From Dermabacter hominis NBRC 106157 (lineage in GTDB: Bacteria; Actinomycetota; Actinomycetes; Actinomycetales; Dermabacteraceae): a DNA stretch of 64,000 bases. The notes beneath the pieces were generated by a model that did not search any database, was not told where the DNA came from, and saw nothing but the letters and a program-made list of their open reading frames with translations. The number at the start of each line of letters is the position of its first letter. The first letter of the stretch is position 1. The DNA lies in the NCBI RefSeq assembly GCF_001570785.1, contig NZ_BCSI01000003.1, forward strand, positions 62,001 to 126,000, given 5' to 3'. The position numbers were made by a program, and so were the translations under genes. Of the stretch, positions 38,764-48,251 are shown piece after piece.

Positions 38764-39657
38764 TTGGCGTCGCTTCTAACAAAGGTCAAGGCCAAGATCG
38801 AGATCACGACCACCAAGAAGGTGCGTGGTCTCATCTCGGGCCGCGGGCGCTCCCTGTTTAAAGGCAGCGGCGAAGACTTCGACGACCTCAAGTACTACCA
38901 GCCCGGCGACAAAATCTCCGATATCGACTGGAAGGCGACCGCAAGAAGCGGCGAGCCGCTCATCCGCCAATTCAACGAGGAGCGCGTACGCTACCTGTGC
39001 GTCATCGGCGATACGTCGGGTGCGATGGCAGCGAGCGCCGCCGACGGAACCTCCAAGCGCGACGCCCTCGTGACCGCCGCGGGCCTGCTGTGCTACCTCG
39101 CCCACTCCAACGGCGACCTCGTGGGACTCGTTGCGGGAACCCCGGGCGATCAGCTCCAGCTCCCTGCGCGCAGCTCGCGGGGCCACCTCGAACTCCTCCT
39201 CAGAACTCTCCAGAAGAACACCGTCCTCGGCGGAGCCCCCGCGAACATTGAATGGGCACTCACGCGGGCCCTCAGGCTCACGCGCCGCTCAAGTCTCATG
39301 CTCCTCATCACCGACGAGGCGAACCCCGGACCAGAATGCGAAGGGGCTCTTCGGCGCCTCATGACGCGCCATGACCTGCTGGTCGTGCGCATCCGCGACG
39401 CCGACCCGCTCGGGCGCCTGGACCTCGATGCCGCGCTCATCGACCCCGGCTACCCGCGCGAAATCCTTCGCCACACGCGCACGGTCGCGGCCGTGCAAAA
39501 GGAAGCAGACGCGTTTCGCGAGAAGCGCGAAGCTGACATCACGGCGATGCTCGACTCCCTCGGGATCGTCCACACCCTTACCGACGGCGACTCTCAGATC
39601 GTTGACGACATGATCGCGATGTTTCGCAGACAGGGGGCACGCAATGGACGGCCTTGA
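38764..39657 (+). CDS. DUF58-domain protein (cluster 1)
   Basis: This 297-residue protein carries the DUF58 motif (FDDLKYYQPGDKISDIDW) followed by a VWA-like fold, in which LCVIGDTSGAM replaces a perfect MIDAS. There is no membrane segment, so it is probably cytoplasmic. The TTG start at 38764 has AGGAG upstream, and its stop overlaps the next gene by 14 bases. DUF58 proteins nearly always follow a MoxR gene; a role in MoxR-dependent assembly is inferred. Confidence 0.88.
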   Translation: MASLLTKVKAKIEITTTKKVRGLISGRGRSLFKGSGEDFDDLKYYQPGDKISDIDWKATARSGEPLIRQFNEERVRYLCVIGDTSGAMAASAADGTSKRDALVTAAGLLCYLAHSNGDLVGLVAGTPGDQLQLPARSSRGHLELLLRTLQKNTVLGGAPANIEWALTRALRLTRRSSLMLLITDEANPGPECEGALRRLMTRHDLLVVRIRDADPLGRLDLDAALIDPGYPREILRHTRTVAAVQKEADAFREKREADITAMLDSLGIVHTLTDGDSQIVDDMIAMFRRQGARNGRP

Positions 39658-40108
39658 GATCATCGACCCGCCGCAGTATTCGATTGCGTGGCTCATCCTC
39701 GCGGTGCTGTGCGCGCTCGTCATCATCGCGCTCATCACGACCCTTGTGAAGCTCACCCGCTGGCTCGTCGAGCGACGCGCCTACGCGAAGCGCCCCGGCG
39801 CAACCGACGCCCTCAAAGCCGAATTCCTCCGCTCGATCAACGCTCTCGGGGAAGCCGTCGACGCAGGCGAGAAGAGCGCGCGCGAGGGACATCGCGATCT
39901 CGAAGCCATCCTGCGTGTCTTTGTCCTTCGCAGCGAGGGGCTCGATATTCGCCAAGAACCCGTCGAACGGATTCAGGCCGACCCGCGCACGCAGACCGTC
40001 GGAAATCTCCTCGCCCGCACCCACGAAGCAGGCTATGCCCGCGACAGTCGCACGCGCCTTTCCGAAAGTCTGCACGCGGCTAGAGGGGTGGTACGCGCAT
40101 GGTCATGA
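39644..40108 (+). CDS. Single-helix membrane protein of the MoxR cluster 1
   Basis: This protein has 154 residues. One hydrophobic segment near the N-terminus (about 15-38, WLILAVLCALVIIALITTLV) is followed by a helical, charged cytoplasmic part (about 40-154). Its place between DUF58 and VWA genes matches the small DUF4381-like proteins of other MoxR operons, but I cannot confirm the family from motifs. The start overlaps the DUF58 gene and its end overlaps the VWA gene by 10 bases. Confidence 0.7.
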   Translation: MDGLEIIDPPQYSIAWLILAVLCALVIIALITTLVKLTRWLVERRAYAKRPGATDALKAEFLRSINALGEAVDAGEKSAREGHRDLEAILRVFVLRSEGLDIRQEPVERIQADPRTQTVGNLLARTHEAGYARDSRTRLSESLHAARGVVRAWS

Positions 40109-41121
40109 GTTTCTGGTGGGTGAGCTGCCTCCTCCTGATCGCGGGCCTCATCGCATGGGCCTTCGCCTATCTCAACCGCCGTGCCGTGCGTAATCGCGCG
40201 CTGTTCGTCGCGAACACGAGCTACCTCGACCACCTACCGAGCGTGCGGCGCGCCCAAAAAACCTCGCGCGTTCTACGTCTCGTGAGCGTCGTGCTCGCGG
40301 GCACACTCGTGCTGTCCGGGGCCCTCCTTTCCGGGCGCCTCGCAAGCGAACGCGTTGAAACCCCGTCATTCAAGAACCGCGACATCGTGCTGTGCCTCGA
40401 TATTTCCGGCTCGATGCTCCCCTTCGACCGCGAAATTCTCGAAAGCTACCTCGAGCTTGTCGATGGCTTCAAGGGAGAGCGCGTCGGGCTGTCGATCTTT
40501 AACTCGAACTCGCGCACGGTCTTCCCGCTCACGAATGACTACGGTCTGATCCGACGCGAGCTCAAGCGAGGGATCGAAGCTCTCAACTACAACCCTGTCG
40601 CCCACAGGCTCGGCACGGCCCAGTACAGCGATGAGGACATCCAGAAGTTTTGGGACTACGTGGGCGGCACCTACTCGGAGACCTACCCGCCCTCGCTTAT
40701 TGGTAACGGCGTCGCCTCGTGCGGTCAGTTGTTCGACCACGCGGAAGAGGAACGCTCGCGCTTCGTAGTCCTCGCAACGGATAACGAACCGGGCGGCACC
40801 GGCATTTACGAACTCCCCGGAGCCGTCGACACCCTGATCGAGCGCGACATCACGATGTGGACCTTCTATCCGGGGGCGTCGGCCTGCCAGGGGCACTGCG
40901 CGGATGAACTCAAAAGCGAGACAGAACGATCGGGCGGTGGCTTCTGGGCCTCGTCTGACCCGGGGGCGATTCCAGCGATTATCGCCCAGATTCAAAAGGC
41001 ACAGGCGCGCGACATGGGCGCGATTGCGCGAGTCATCCGCACTGACCATCCCGCCATGTTCTTCGGGCTCTGCCTCGCAATGCTGATCGGAGTGGTCGTC
41101 GTAGGGTGGAGGCAGCGATGA
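40099..41121 (+). CDS. VWA-domain membrane protein (BatA/BatB-like), first copy
   Basis: This protein has 340 residues. An N-terminal helix (about 4-24) and a second one (about 57-75) come before a von Willebrand A domain with the metal-site motif DISGSM (in IVLCLDISGSMLPFD). One C-terminal helix (about 315-335) ends the protein. Together with the next gene it makes the BatA-BatB-like pair seen in MoxR operons. Function in these bacteria is unknown; MoxR-driven insertion of metal or assembly of an envelope complex is the usual idea. Confidence 0.87.
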   Translation: MVMSFWWVSCLLLIAGLIAWAFAYLNRRAVRNRALFVANTSYLDHLPSVRRAQKTSRVLRLVSVVLAGTLVLSGALLSGRLASERVETPSFKNRDIVLCLDISGSMLPFDREILESYLELVDGFKGERVGLSIFNSNSRTVFPLTNDYGLIRRELKRGIEALNYNPVAHRLGTAQYSDEDIQKFWDYVGGTYSETYPPSLIGNGVASCGQLFDHAEEERSRFVVLATDNEPGGTGIYELPGAVDTLIERDITMWTFYPGASACQGHCADELKSETERSGGGFWASSDPGAIPAIIAQIQKAQARDMGAIARVIRTDHPAMFFGLCLAMLIGVVVVGWRQR

Positions 41122-42128
41122 ATTTTGGACTGCATCCCCTCATGCCGTGGTGGGCTATCGCCCTCATTTTCGTTCCGCTCGTGGTCACGTGCGCCGTGCT
41201 CCTCGGGGTGCGCAAGGGGGCGCGTCTCGACTGGTTGCGGCGCCTGCTTATGGTGCTCGTTCTCGCCGTCGTGGCTCTGCGGCCCGTGACGGGCGATGAA
41301 ACGCTGAGCACCCAGCGCCTCAATGCGAACGTGATCTTCGTTGTGGACCTCACGGGCTCGATGAACGCCGAGGACTACGACGGCTCGAAGCCGCGCCTCG
41401 AGGGGGCCAAAGCCGACATGGCTCGGATCATGGAGGGCTTGAAAGGCGCGCGTTTTTCGATTCTCACGTTTGATTCGAGTGCCTCTGCGCAGCTCCCGCT
41501 CACGACCGATGCAGGCGCGGTCAAGTCGTGGATCGACACGGCGCGCACCGAAACAACCGCTTATTCGCGCGGATCGAACGTCGACCGCCCGCGAGGTGCC
41601 CTCCAGAAGCTCGTGGAACAAACCAAAAAAGAAGATCCTGATTCGCGTGTCATCGTGTATTTCTTGAGCGATGGCGAAAACACCGACCAGAAGAAATCCG
41701 AGCCTTTCGGGGCGCTCGGTGGAAAGCTCGACAGCGGCGCCGTGCTCGGATACGGCACCGCCGCAGGCGGCCCCATGAAAACCGTGGGTGGTGAGCATGA
41801 CGGCGAATACATTAAGGACCCTGCGGGCGGTCGGGGACTTTCAAAAATTGATGAAAAGAACCTCCAGTTCATCGCGCAGCAAATGGGCGTTGCCTACGTC
41901 CACCGCACCGGTGGCGAGGATGGAGCAGCCCTCGAGAAAACGTGGAAGGACCTCAAACTCACGTTCATTGACTCGACGGAGGAGCAACCCACGCCCAGCT
42001 TTGAGGACTGGTACTGGATCGCTTCGATCCTCCTCACGCTCCTGGCGGTGTGGGAGCTTGTCACTCTCACTCTGCGCCTGCCTAAGCCCCTGTCTCGCGC
42101 GGACGTCGCGCGTGCCGGAAGGAGATAG
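41118..42128 (+). CDS. VWA-domain membrane protein (BatA/BatB-like), second copy
   Basis: This protein has 336 residues. Two N-terminal helices (about 9-25 and 39-55) precede a VWA domain with DLTGSM (in VIFVVDLTGSMNAEDY). A C-terminal helix is at about 302-320. ATG 41118, with GTGGAGG upstream, overlaps the previous stop (ATGA). It is paralogous in layout to the gene before it, but the two VWA domains differ in their loops, so they may form a heteromer. Confidence 0.87.
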   Translation: MNFGLHPLMPWWAIALIFVPLVVTCAVLLGVRKGARLDWLRRLLMVLVLAVVALRPVTGDETLSTQRLNANVIFVVDLTGSMNAEDYDGSKPRLEGAKADMARIMEGLKGARFSILTFDSSASAQLPLTTDAGAVKSWIDTARTETTAYSRGSNVDRPRGALQKLVEQTKKEDPDSRVIVYFLSDGENTDQKKSEPFGALGGKLDSGAVLGYGTAAGGPMKTVGGEHDGEYIKDPAGGRGLSKIDEKNLQFIAQQMGVAYVHRTGGEDGAALEKTWKDLKLTFIDSTEEQPTPSFEDWYWIASILLTLLAVWELVTLTLRLPKPLSRADVARAGRR

Positions 42129-42130
42129 CC

Positions 42131-43012
42131 ATGTCGAAAGGCTCGCACGGCCAGAGGCTTACGGTGCGTGAGCGCTTCGGCCTTCGCCGCTCGGCGCGAA
42201 AAGGGCGCGGCTTCGGAATTGATCGTGGGCGCTTTCTTACCCTGCGGGTGATCGGCACATTGCTGATCGCGATCCCCGTTCTCCTCCTTTTCGCGGGTAT
42301 CGTGCGCTTCGTCTCGATGCCGCTCACCCAGGCGTGGGCTTTGGGAGCGTACTCGAACGAGCAGTACGAAGATACGCGCGACCGTCTCGGTCCCGTCGAA
42401 AAGCTCAACCTTTTCGAGCCCTACCTTCCGCATCTCACGAAAGGCACCGCGTTCCTGCGCGAAAACAAGTTCCCCGAGGCGCGCGGAGAGCTTGAAAAGG
42501 CGTTGAGCGAGTGGACGACGGGGAGGGACCTCAACAAACCACCGCATGCCGAGTGCAAGATCCGCAACAACCTCGCGGTCGCGATGGCTGGAGAAGCGAA
42601 GGCTATCGAAGACCCGAATGAGCGCGCGGACCTTCTGTATAAGGCCGAGGAGATCCTCGCGCCGTGTCAAAACGGGGGAAGCTCATCGGATTCCAACGAG
42701 GACAAGAAATCGACCGGGAAAACGGGCAAACAGATCGAGGAAGAGCGGAAGGAAGCTGACCGCGAAGCCGGGAACGAGGAGCGCGAGGGGCCCAACGACC
42801 AAGGGAAAAACGACGAGGAAAACCCCGAAAACGACCCCAAGAAGAATGACCCGGAGGGGAAGGGAAACGAGGGCCACACCCCCACGCCCGACCCCGAGGA
42901 GCAAAAGAAACAGGACGAGCTCAAGAAACAGAACGGCGGCGATGACCCCTCGAACGGCGAGGGAGACGATGACGGCAAGGGCGACGACGAGGGAGTAACG
43001 AAACCATGGTAG
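42131..43012 (+). CDS. TPR-like membrane protein with long charged tail (MoxR cluster 1)
   Basis: This protein has 293 residues. An N-terminal helix (about 38-60, VIGTLLIAIPVLLLFAGIV) precedes a tetratricopeptide-like helical part (about 75-180, GTAFLRENKFPEARGELEKA). The last 110 residues are almost only Glu, Asp, Lys, Gly, Asn and Pro, probably disordered. It resembles BatE/BatC-type TPR proteins that close MoxR-VWA operons. Its end overlaps the cysteine desulfurase gene by 7 bases. Confidence 0.7.
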   Translation: MSKGSHGQRLTVRERFGLRRSARKGRGFGIDRGRFLTLRVIGTLLIAIPVLLLFAGIVRFVSMPLTQAWALGAYSNEQYEDTRDRLGPVEKLNLFEPYLPHLTKGTAFLRENKFPEARGELEKALSEWTTGRDLNKPPHAECKIRNNLAVAMAGEAKAIEDPNERADLLYKAEEILAPCQNGGSSSDSNEDKKSTGKTGKQIEEERKEADREAGNEEREGPNDQGKNDEENPENDPKKNDPEGKGNEGHTPTPDPEEQKKQDELKKQNGGDDPSNGEGDDDGKGDDEGVTKPW

Positions 43013-44139
43013 GAACTCGCGTGTATCTGGATCACGCTGCGACAACGGCAATCCGGCCAAGCGCGCTCGACGCGTACGCGCAGGCCGCCCGCACCCTCGG
43101 TAACCCGTCGAGCCAGCACGCCTCGGGGCGCCGCGTGCGCGGAATTTTCGACGATGCCGTTGCGGAGATCGCGGATGTCCTTGGCGTTCCGCGCAGCTGG
43201 ATCATCATGACCTCCGGTGGCACGGAGGCCGACAACCTCGCCCTTCGCGGGATCGGAGGGCGCGTCGTTGGGCTTGCGACGGATCACCCCGCGATTGTGG
43301 ATACGGTGCGTGCGCTCGACGGGGATCTCGCGCCGGTGGATTCCGACGGCTGCCTCGATCTCGCCGCGACCGAGCAGCTCCTCGCGCCTTCCGAGGGACG
43401 AGACGCGGCCGCTCTCGTGAGCGCGGCCCTCGTGAATAACGAGACCGGAGTCATCCAGGACCTCGAGGCGCTTTCCGAGCTCGCCTCCCGTTACGGCACC
43501 GTCGTCCACACCGACGCGGTGCAGGCCATGGCGCACATGGCGCCACCGGACTTTGCGAAGGTGCCGCTGTGTTCGATTACGGGGCACAAGATAGGCGCTC
43601 CCGTGGGCGCGGGCCTGCTCGTCGCCGACCCGTCGATCAAGCTTTCGGCTGTCGGCACAGGTGGCGGGCAGCAGCGCGGTATTCGTTCAGGCACGCTCGA
43701 TGCGCCCCACGCCGCCGCGCTCGCGGTGGCGCTTCGCGAGAGCGCCGAGGAGCGTCAGTCACGAGGCGAGGAGAGGGAGGCGCTTGCCGGGTATTTGCGT
43801 GAGAGCATCCGCCAGATCGATCCCCGCGCCCATTTCACGGCCGAGAACGCCCCGCGTTCTGCGCACGTCGTGCACGTGTGCTTCGAGGGCGCCGACCAGG
43901 ACGCGATCTTGTTCCTCCTCGACCAGGAAGGCATCGACTGCTCGGCGGGATCGGCCTGCCACGCTGGCGTCACGCAGGCCTCCCACGTGCTCAGCGCAAT
44001 GGGGTACTCGGAGACCCTGATGCGCGGCGCGATCCGGTTCTCACTCGGGTGGACGAGCACGAGAGCGGATGTCGAGGCGCTCGTACGCATCCTCCCGGGG
44101 GTTCTCGAGAAGGCGCGAGCGGTCGCCTCGAACCGCTGA
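43006..44139 (+). CDS. Cysteine desulfurase (IscS/NifS family)
   Basis: This PLP enzyme takes sulfur from cysteine as a persulfide for tRNA thiolation and Fe-S clusters. Of 377 residues, [12 protein letters not shown] is at the N-terminus, the PLP lysine is in [12 protein letters not shown] (about residue 195), the substrate motif is [12 protein letters not shown], and the persulfide cysteine is in [11 protein letters not shown] (about 315). It lies just before mnmA, to which it very likely gives sulfur, as in M. tuberculosis (Rv3025c-Rv3024c). Confidence 0.94.
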   Translation: MVGTRVYLDHAATTAIRPSALDAYAQAARTLGNPSSQHASGRRVRGIFDDAVAEIADVLGVPRSWIIMTSGGTEADNLALRGIGGRVVGLATDHPAIVDTVRALDGDLAPVDSDGCLDLAATEQLLAPSEGRDAAALVSAALVNNETGVIQDLEALSELASRYGTVVHTDAVQAMAHMAPPDFAKVPLCSITGHKIGAPVGAGLLVADPSIKLSAVGTGGGQQRGIRSGTLDAPHAAALAVALRESAEERQSRGEEREALAGYLRESIRQIDPRAHFTAENAPRSAHVVHVCFEGADQDAILFLLDQEGIDCSAGSACHAGVTQASHVLSAMGYSETLMRGAIRFSLGWTSTRADVEALVRILPGVLEKARAVASNR

Positions 44140-44153
44140 TCCTTTCGTGAGAT

Positions 44154-44183
44154 GCCCCGCGCACATCGTGTGCGCGGGGCTTT
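44154..44183 (+). terminator. Intrinsic terminator after the cysteine desulfurase
   Basis: A perfect 11-bp stem (GCCCCGCGCAC with GTGCGCGGGGC) and 5-base loop is followed by TTT. It separates the MoxR cluster 1/desulfurase transcript from mnmA. TACAGT (44191-44196) just after it may be the mnmA -10 box. Confidence 0.85.
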
Positions 44184-44233
44184 CGCTTTGTACAGTGGAG
44201 GCGTTTGCAACGCATGCGAGTGAAAGGCGCGAG

Positions 44234-45331
44234 GTGAAGGTTCTTGCCGCGATGAGTGGCGGTGTCGATTCGGCTGTGGCCGCGGCGCTCGCCGTCGAGC
44301 AGGGCCACGATGTCGTGGGTGTGCATATGGCGCTGTCGAAAAACCGCGAACAGACCCGCAACGGTTCGCGCGGGTGCTGCACGGTCGAAGACGCTTCGGA
44401 CGCCCGCCGCGCGGCGGATCATATTGGGATTCCGTATTACGTGTGGGATCTCTCCAACGACTTCCACGATCTCGTGGTGGAGGATTTCCTTTCGGAGTAC
44501 TCGCGCGGGCGCACCCCGAATCCCTGCGTGCGCTGTAACGAGCGGATCAAGTTTGCGGCGCTCATGGACCGCGCTCGTCTGCTTGGATTCGATGCGGTGT
44601 GCACGGGCCACTATGCCTCGATTAGGAACGAGGGCCCGAAAGGGGCGCGCTCGCTCCACAGGAGCGCGAACATGCTCAAGGACCAGAGCTACGTGCTTGC
44701 GGTGATGGGGCCCGAAGGGCTTGCGCGCTCGGTGTTCCCGCTCGGAGACTTCGCCGATAAAGCCCAGGTGCGTGCTGAGGCGGATCGGCGCGGGCTCGGT
44801 GTCGGCCACAAGCCAGATAGCTACGACATTTGCTTTATTCCCGACGGGGACACTCGCGGTTTCCTCGAGCGTGAGCTCGGTGAGCAGCCCGGGGAAATCG
44901 TCGATACGGACGGTCGGGTGCTCGGCGAGCACTCGGGCACGTACGGTTTTACCGTGGGGCAGCGTAAAGGGCTCAACCTGGGCCGACCAGCCGCCGATGG
45001 CAAGCCGCGCTATGTACTCGACGTCAAGCCCGAGACGCGCCAGGTCGTCGTGGGGGCCGCCGAACTGCTCTCGACGCGCACGCTCATCGCGAGCGATGTG
45101 GTGCCGTTCGAGGATCTTGACAAGGGCCGCGAGGTGGAGGCGCAGATTCGCGCACACGGCGAGGCAATTGGGGGCGTCATCACGGGTGTCGAGGCCGACC
45201 GGGCGGGCGAGATCGCCTCTGTCCGCGTTGAGCTTGCTCGGCCGATCCGCGGGGTCGCGCCCGGTCAAACCCTTGTGCTGTACGCGGGCGACCGCGTGCT
45301 GGCCTCGGCAACTCTCGACGCGCGCGCATGA
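44234..45331 (+). CDS. mnmA: tRNA-specific 2-thiouridylase MnmA
   Basis: MnmA puts sulfur on U34 of tRNA-Lys, tRNA-Glu and tRNA-Gln. Of 365 residues, the PP-loop is [14 protein letters not shown] (about 5-18). The two catalytic cysteines are in [12 protein letters not shown] (about residue 100) and [15 protein letters not shown] (about 200). GTG 44234 with AAAGG upstream is chosen; the ATG-less longer frame upstream runs through the terminator. Its stop overlaps the next gene by four bases. Confidence 0.95.
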   Translation: MKVLAAMSGGVDSAVAAALAVEQGHDVVGVHMALSKNREQTRNGSRGCCTVEDASDARRAADHIGIPYYVWDLSNDFHDLVVEDFLSEYSRGRTPNPCVRCNERIKFAALMDRARLLGFDAVCTGHYASIRNEGPKGARSLHRSANMLKDQSYVLAVMGPEGLARSVFPLGDFADKAQVRAEADRRGLGVGHKPDSYDICFIPDGDTRGFLERELGEQPGEIVDTDGRVLGEHSGTYGFTVGQRKGLNLGRPAADGKPRYVLDVKPETRQVVVGAAELLSTRTLIASDVVPFEDLDKGREVEAQIRAHGEAIGGVITGVEADRAGEIASVRVELARPIRGVAPGQTLVLYAGDRVLASATLDARA

Positions 45332-46416
45332 CAGCACACGGGGGAGCGCCCGATTCGCTCGTGACGATTTTTTCCGACGGCACCCTCGCTCTCACCGAGT
45401 CCGCCGCGGACGTTGATGGTGGCCGCCTCCTCGGTCGATTGACGCGGATGCGCTTCCTTCTCGGTTCGAGTCCTGAGGCGGAGCTCGGGGCGGAGCCGTC
45501 GCTCGCGCTCGGAGGCGAGGACTCCTTCGATCACGTTCTGCCGGCGAGCCTCGCGATGCTGCCGGTGTCGGGAGACCTCGCTCCGTACGGTTGGCGGATC
45601 GGCCCGGGCGAAGGCGCACGATGGCGCGCAAACCGCGATGCGGCCTTTGCGCGCCTCGACGCGGCTCGCCTCGCATTTTTCGAGTATGAGGGGCCGTTGA
45701 GCCTCGTGCGCCTCGGGCCCGTGTCGTGCGCCTCTTCGGTGTTTATGGCCTCCGGCGAGCTCGCGCTCGCCGATGCGGGGCTCGTGCGGGAGCTTCCCAC
45801 CCTCATTGCCGAGGGCATCGGCTCCGAGGTTTCCGTGCTTCGCGAACGCGTACCCGGCGCACGGCCGCGCGTCATGCTCGATGAGCGAGGAGCACTTCGG
45901 GCCGTTGAGGGGCGTGTGCGTACCGCTTCCGGTTATCGTTTCCACCGCGCCATAGGCCGTACGGGGCTCACCGATCTCTTTTCCGCCTGCATAACCGGGG
46001 TCGCCGAGCGAGGGATTGGAACGGAAGAACTCACGCTCGCCGTTGACGCGCGAGTGGGGATCGTGCGTGCGGCCCTCGACGCGGGGGTGCGTAGTATCGC
46101 CCTCGATCCACTCTCGAGAGACCTCGCGGCCGTAGGCGGTGCGTGGGAGGCGCTTGCCGACGCCCGAGAACGAGGCGTCGAGATTCGCTTCCTGGCGACG
46201 GCGGGCGCGGTCGAGAGATCGATGAGGCACGTCCTTGCCGCGTGGCATGAACTCGGCTACGCCGCTCGCGAGGCTCGCGGCTTCGCATTCGCGGTGACGC
46301 GGCGACGGGCGGCCGAACCCGCGCGTGAAAATGGCGCGTCGGCCTTCGTGCGCCCGTGCGACATGGACGAAATCATGCACGCCGCGCCGGGCCTTGCCGA
46401 ACGCGTGAGCGACTAG
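45328..46416 (+). CDS. MetE-like (B12-independent methionine synthase C-terminal family) protein, probably not a standard enzyme
   Basis: This 362-residue protein matches in place and shape the actinobacterial MetE-C-like gene between mnmA and ligA (Rv3015c in M. tuberculosis). MetE would transfer a methyl group to homocysteine using a zinc held by His, Cys and Cys. The strand where these homologues have an HCC-type zinc motif reads [18 protein letters not shown] here, so zinc ligands seem missing. Start-like region [17 protein letters not shown] is not the usual METPGAD type. ATG 45328 overlaps the mnmA stop. Activity is doubtful; the family call is from context and length. Confidence 0.6.
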   Translation: MTAHGGAPDSLVTIFSDGTLALTESAADVDGGRLLGRLTRMRFLLGSSPEAELGAEPSLALGGEDSFDHVLPASLAMLPVSGDLAPYGWRIGPGEGARWRANRDAAFARLDAARLAFFEYEGPLSLVRLGPVSCASSVFMASGELALADAGLVRELPTLIAEGIGSEVSVLRERVPGARPRVMLDERGALRAVEGRVRTASGYRFHRAIGRTGLTDLFSACITGVAERGIGTEELTLAVDARVGIVRAALDAGVRSIALDPLSRDLAAVGGAWEALADARERGVEIRFLATAGAVERSMRHVLAAWHELGYAAREARGFAFAVTRRRAAEPARENGASAFVRPCDMDEIMHAAPGLAERVSD

Positions 46417-46441
46417 CGCGATTAAGCGAGAAAGACGCCCG

Positions 46442-47023
46442 CTACTTCGAGCCCGTACGCGGTAAAAGCAGCCACGCGAGCGCTCCGAAAACAGCGAGGA
46501 CCGCGACGAGGATCATGACACTCGGGATCGCTTCCGGGCGCATGAAGGCGACTGGAACGAGGGCGATTGCAATGAGCGCCGCGGCAAGACCGAGTACGAG
46601 GCTCAGCGCGCCGACGACGCGAATCAGGGCCTTCGTGCTCGTTCGCCCGTGGGCGGGCGAACGAGCGGCGAGTGCCCACAGGGAATGCGACGCGAGCACA
46701 AGGATCGCGAAGGCGATTGCCGGTGCGAGCGAAAGCGGAGGCGAGGCCCACAGAGCGAAGATCCACGCCGCGAACGTGACGAGTCCCGCCTCCGATCCTG
46801 GCTGGGCTAGTTGAAGAAGGTTGAGAACGGCGAGCGCGATAAACGGCAGTATGAGCCCCATCGTGAGAGGTGCCGTAAAACCAGCCGTTGCACCCGCCGC
46901 GACGACGAGCGCAGCGGCGATTTGCGCGGCGAGCGCGCCGAGCCTCGCGCACCACTGAGTGGGAGAGACGGCCCGAACGAGGTCGAAAGCATCGAGAAGA
47001 TGATCGGTGAGGGAACGGATCAC
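46442..47023 (-). CDS. Membrane protein of MoxR cluster 2
   Basis: This protein has 193 residues with about five hydrophobic segments (residues 30-52, 55-72, 80-98, 100-118 and 135-185). No recognised domain. The GTG start overlaps the stop of the DUF58 gene by four bases, so it is the last gene of the minus-strand MoxR-DUF58 operon, where a membrane protein is often found. It converges with the MetE-like gene. Confidence 0.72.
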   Translation of the reverse strand: MIRSLTDHLLDAFDLVRAVSPTQWCARLGALAAQIAAALVVAAGATAGFTAPLTMGLILPFIALAVLNLLQLAQPGSEAGLVTFAAWIFALWASPPLSLAPAIAFAILVLASHSLWALAARSPAHGRTSTKALIRVVGALSLVLGLAAALIAIALVPVAFMRPEAIPSVMILVAVLAVFGALAWLLLPRTGSK

Positions 47024-48249
47024 AGAGCCTCCTCGAGGCGGCGCACGGGAATCCCGCGTCGTTCAAGATCGGCGATGACGAAGCGCCTCTCAAATCCGCG
47101 AATAACCCATGCCTCGTCCCACAGATGCGCGTCCTCGATCCCGTCGATGCGGCGCATGGGAGCACCCGTGAGGCGCGCGGCGTTCGTGAGTTCTGCGGGA
47201 AGCGTGTCGATGATCGTGAGGTTCGCGCCGATCGCGCGCAGAAGGCCAATCTGCCCAATGAACTCTTCGCTCAGGAGGGGGGTGCACGCGATGGTGAGAG
47301 TGCCTGAGCGGATGCGCGGGGCCCGACGTAGACGAGGAGACACGGACTTGTCGCGCGATACGGCCGAGAGTGCCTCGAGGATGCGTCGCATGTGGCGCTC
47401 ACCCGTGCCGAAGGGGATCGACCCGATTAACGCTCCCGCATCGTGCAGGCCCACGCGGTCGCCGAGCGAGAGGTAGTGACGCGCGAGCACCGTCGCGGCT
47501 TCAACACTCATATCGAGACTCGAGGCGCGGCCATCCCCGGGCTCGGCACCGATCGGCCGGATATCGGCCATCGTGTCGACGACGATAAGGACGTCCGTGT
47601 CTCGTTCGGAAAAGGTCTCGTTCGTGTGCAGTACTCCCCGGCGTGAGGTCACGCGCCAGTTGATTGTTTTGAGTCGATCGCCCGCGCGGTAGGGGCGGAT
47701 GTCGGCGAGCGCCGTCCCCTCACCTTTCGTGCGGGAAGTATGGGGACCGCTCACACCGAGGACGCGCTCAAGGGGAAGAGGGCGAGGCTTCGCCGTTGCA
47801 CTCGCGACGGCAGAAACGTTGCGCGCTGCGTGGTGCCGGTGGCGTCGGAACGCCCCGAGCGCATCGGTTTCTTGCACGGTGAACGGGCCGAACTCGTGCG
47901 TGCCCCACACCCGGGGCGTCGCCCGAACCCACGTACTTTCGAGACCCGTGATGACCGCCCATCGAGGCGAATACTCGAGCCCGCTGTTCATGTGGACGCC
48001 CACGGTCACGAGTGTTCCGCGAGCACCGCGAGCGATCGCCGTGACGCTCTCACCCTCGTTGACTTTGGCTTCCGCGGCCTCGAGCGTTGCCGGCCTCGCC
48101 TCGCTCGGCCGCATGATGTGGGCGACCGCAATCCAGGCAACGAGCGCACACCCCACAAGGAGGGCGTCGAGGCGTGAGCCGAGCACGCCGTACAGGATGA
48201 ACGCCGCGGCCGCGAGTACCGCGCGCGTATAGGCCTGGGTTGTACGCAT
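47020..48249 (-). CDS. DUF58-domain membrane protein (cluster 2)
   Basis: This protein has 409 residues. Unlike the cluster 1 protein, it has two N-terminal helices (about 8-40, AVLAAAAFILYGVLG and ALLVGCALVAWIAV) before the DUF58 core. The motif is ADIRPYRAGDRLKTINWRVT (about 195-215), followed by VLIVVDTMADI. ATG 48249 starts two bases after the MoxR stop; the longer open frame into MoxR is not real. The pair DUF58 plus MoxR plus DUF4129 is a common actinobacterial set. Confidence 0.87.
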   Translation of the reverse strand: MRTTQAYTRAVLAAAAFILYGVLGSRLDALLVGCALVAWIAVAHIMRPSEARPATLEAAEAKVNEGESVTAIARGARGTLVTVGVHMNSGLEYSPRWAVITGLESTWVRATPRVWGTHEFGPFTVQETDALGAFRRHRHHAARNVSAVASATAKPRPLPLERVLGVSGPHTSRTKGEGTALADIRPYRAGDRLKTINWRVTSRRGVLHTNETFSERDTDVLIVVDTMADIRPIGAEPGDGRASSLDMSVEAATVLARHYLSLGDRVGLHDAGALIGSIPFGTGERHMRRILEALSAVSRDKSVSPRLRRAPRIRSGTLTIACTPLLSEEFIGQIGLLRAIGANLTIIDTLPAELTNAARLTGAPMRRIDGIEDAHLWDEAWVIRGFERRFVIADLERRGIPVRRLEEAL

Positions 48250-48251
48250 TC

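Noticed and set aside
42690-43000. Tandem repeat at the end of the TPR protein gene
   Set aside because: It is a low-complexity acidic/lysine tail without a fixed period.
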